Of a stretch of 64,000 bases of DNA, positions 63,579 to 64,000 are shown piece by piece. The position numbers were made by a program, and so were the translations under genes. This stretch comes from Sipunculus nudus. Its lineage: Eukaryota > Annelida > Sipuncula > Golfingiida > Sipunculidae. Every line of letters begins with the position of its first letter. The stretch's first letter is position 1. Below the pieces are notes generated by a model that saw only the letters and a list, made by a program, of their open reading frames with translations, was not told the DNA's origin and searched no databases. The stretch covers positions 32,584,214 to 32,648,213 of the forward strand of contig CM049320.1 of the NCBI GenBank assembly GCA_026874595.1. The letters are read 5' to 3'.

Positions 63579-63890
63579 AGGGGCGGTGGTGTAATGGTTA
63601 AAGTACCGGGCTCATGATTGAAAGGTCGTGAGTTTGAATCCTGGTCAGACCCACACCGTGCCAAGACCCTTAGACAAGGTCCGAACCCCAAGCATGATCT
63701 GTCCACCCAGCAGTAGAAATGGGTACCAGTAAATACTGGGAAGGTAACCTGCGATGGACTAGGGTCCCATACAGGAGGAGTTTAACTCCTAAGTCACTTC
63801 ACGCTACCGAAACTGGGATAAGCTCCGGCCTGATGAGCCATTAGGTTTGGGTGTAAAAGCCCAGCAGACTTTACCTTTTACCTACAATAA
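63579..63890 (+). mobile_element. tRNA-derived SINE, type 2
   Basis: The tRNA-like head GGCGGTGGTGTAATGGTTAA, then agtaccgggctcatgattg, has box B GTGAGTTTGAATCC. The body reads gtgccaagacccttagac, tgggaaggtaacctgcgat, taactcctaagtcac, gaaactgggataagctccgg and cctgatgagcc. The stretch near 63809-63845 looks like one of the conserved central domains shared by SINEs of distant animals; which one I cannot settle from memory. Confidence 0.8.
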
Positions 63891-64000
63891 CTAATATGAA
63901 GCTAGCACTTAAAATGGCTCAGATGGTGGCAATTGTAGTCTGTATTAGCGGACCCAGAGAAAACCACCAAGCTTTTACAGAAGACTACAACTCACTCTCA

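Overview
This is animal nuclear DNA: AT-rich and dense in repeats, with short coding blocks that sit between GT and AG splice signals. The one gene I can support is a large, multi-exon ciliary gene on the + strand, nephrocystin-4 (NPHP4). I find 22 coding exons from the ATG at 16910 to 62891. Their reading phases match at every junction and together they give 1,178 codons. The gene runs off the right edge, so the C-terminal part is missing. The repeat content (SINEs with tRNA-like heads, TIR elements with TA, TTA, TTAA or 8-bp target duplications, and long arrays rich in GTCCGTCGTCC-type sequence ending in a hairpin plus CTTGTT) resembles marine lophotrochozoan genomes, most likely a mollusc. 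The taxon is an inference.

Layout. 1-16909 has no gene I can defend. It holds a hAT-like element with a perfect 8-bp target duplication (381-1930), a Tigger/pogo-like element (2925-4087), TIR elements (4950-8745), a SINE with a nested retro-insertion (11060-11392) and a 28-bp tandem array of about 1.6 kb (13200-14790). 16910-28140 carries exons 1-3, separated by repeat-filled introns. Intron 1 contains an inverted pair of MITEs and two rolling-circle-like arrays. Exon 2 is preceded by a decayed tandem copy of its own 5' half. Intron 4 (30163-36863) is almost entirely one small TTAA-flanked MITE blown up by insertions within insertions. Exons 5-11 (36864-45688) are closer together, and several introns carry a MITE right next to a splice site. 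Intron 11 holds an array of ATGCAAAT octamers and a possible 39-bp microexon. Exon 12 ends in a donor site that runs directly into a 25-bp minisatellite. Exons 13-22 (51853-62891) lie among Helitron-like arrays and at least four SINE copies, and a second SINE type ends the window.

Function. In other animals nephrocystin-4 works at the ciliary transition zone with NPHP1 and RPGRIP1L. The sequence here keeps the recognisable family blocks ([92 protein letters not shown]). The most unusual content is in the repeats: at least six array-bearing families share terminal hairpins and short internal words. They look like Helitron/Helentron-type non-autonomous elements.
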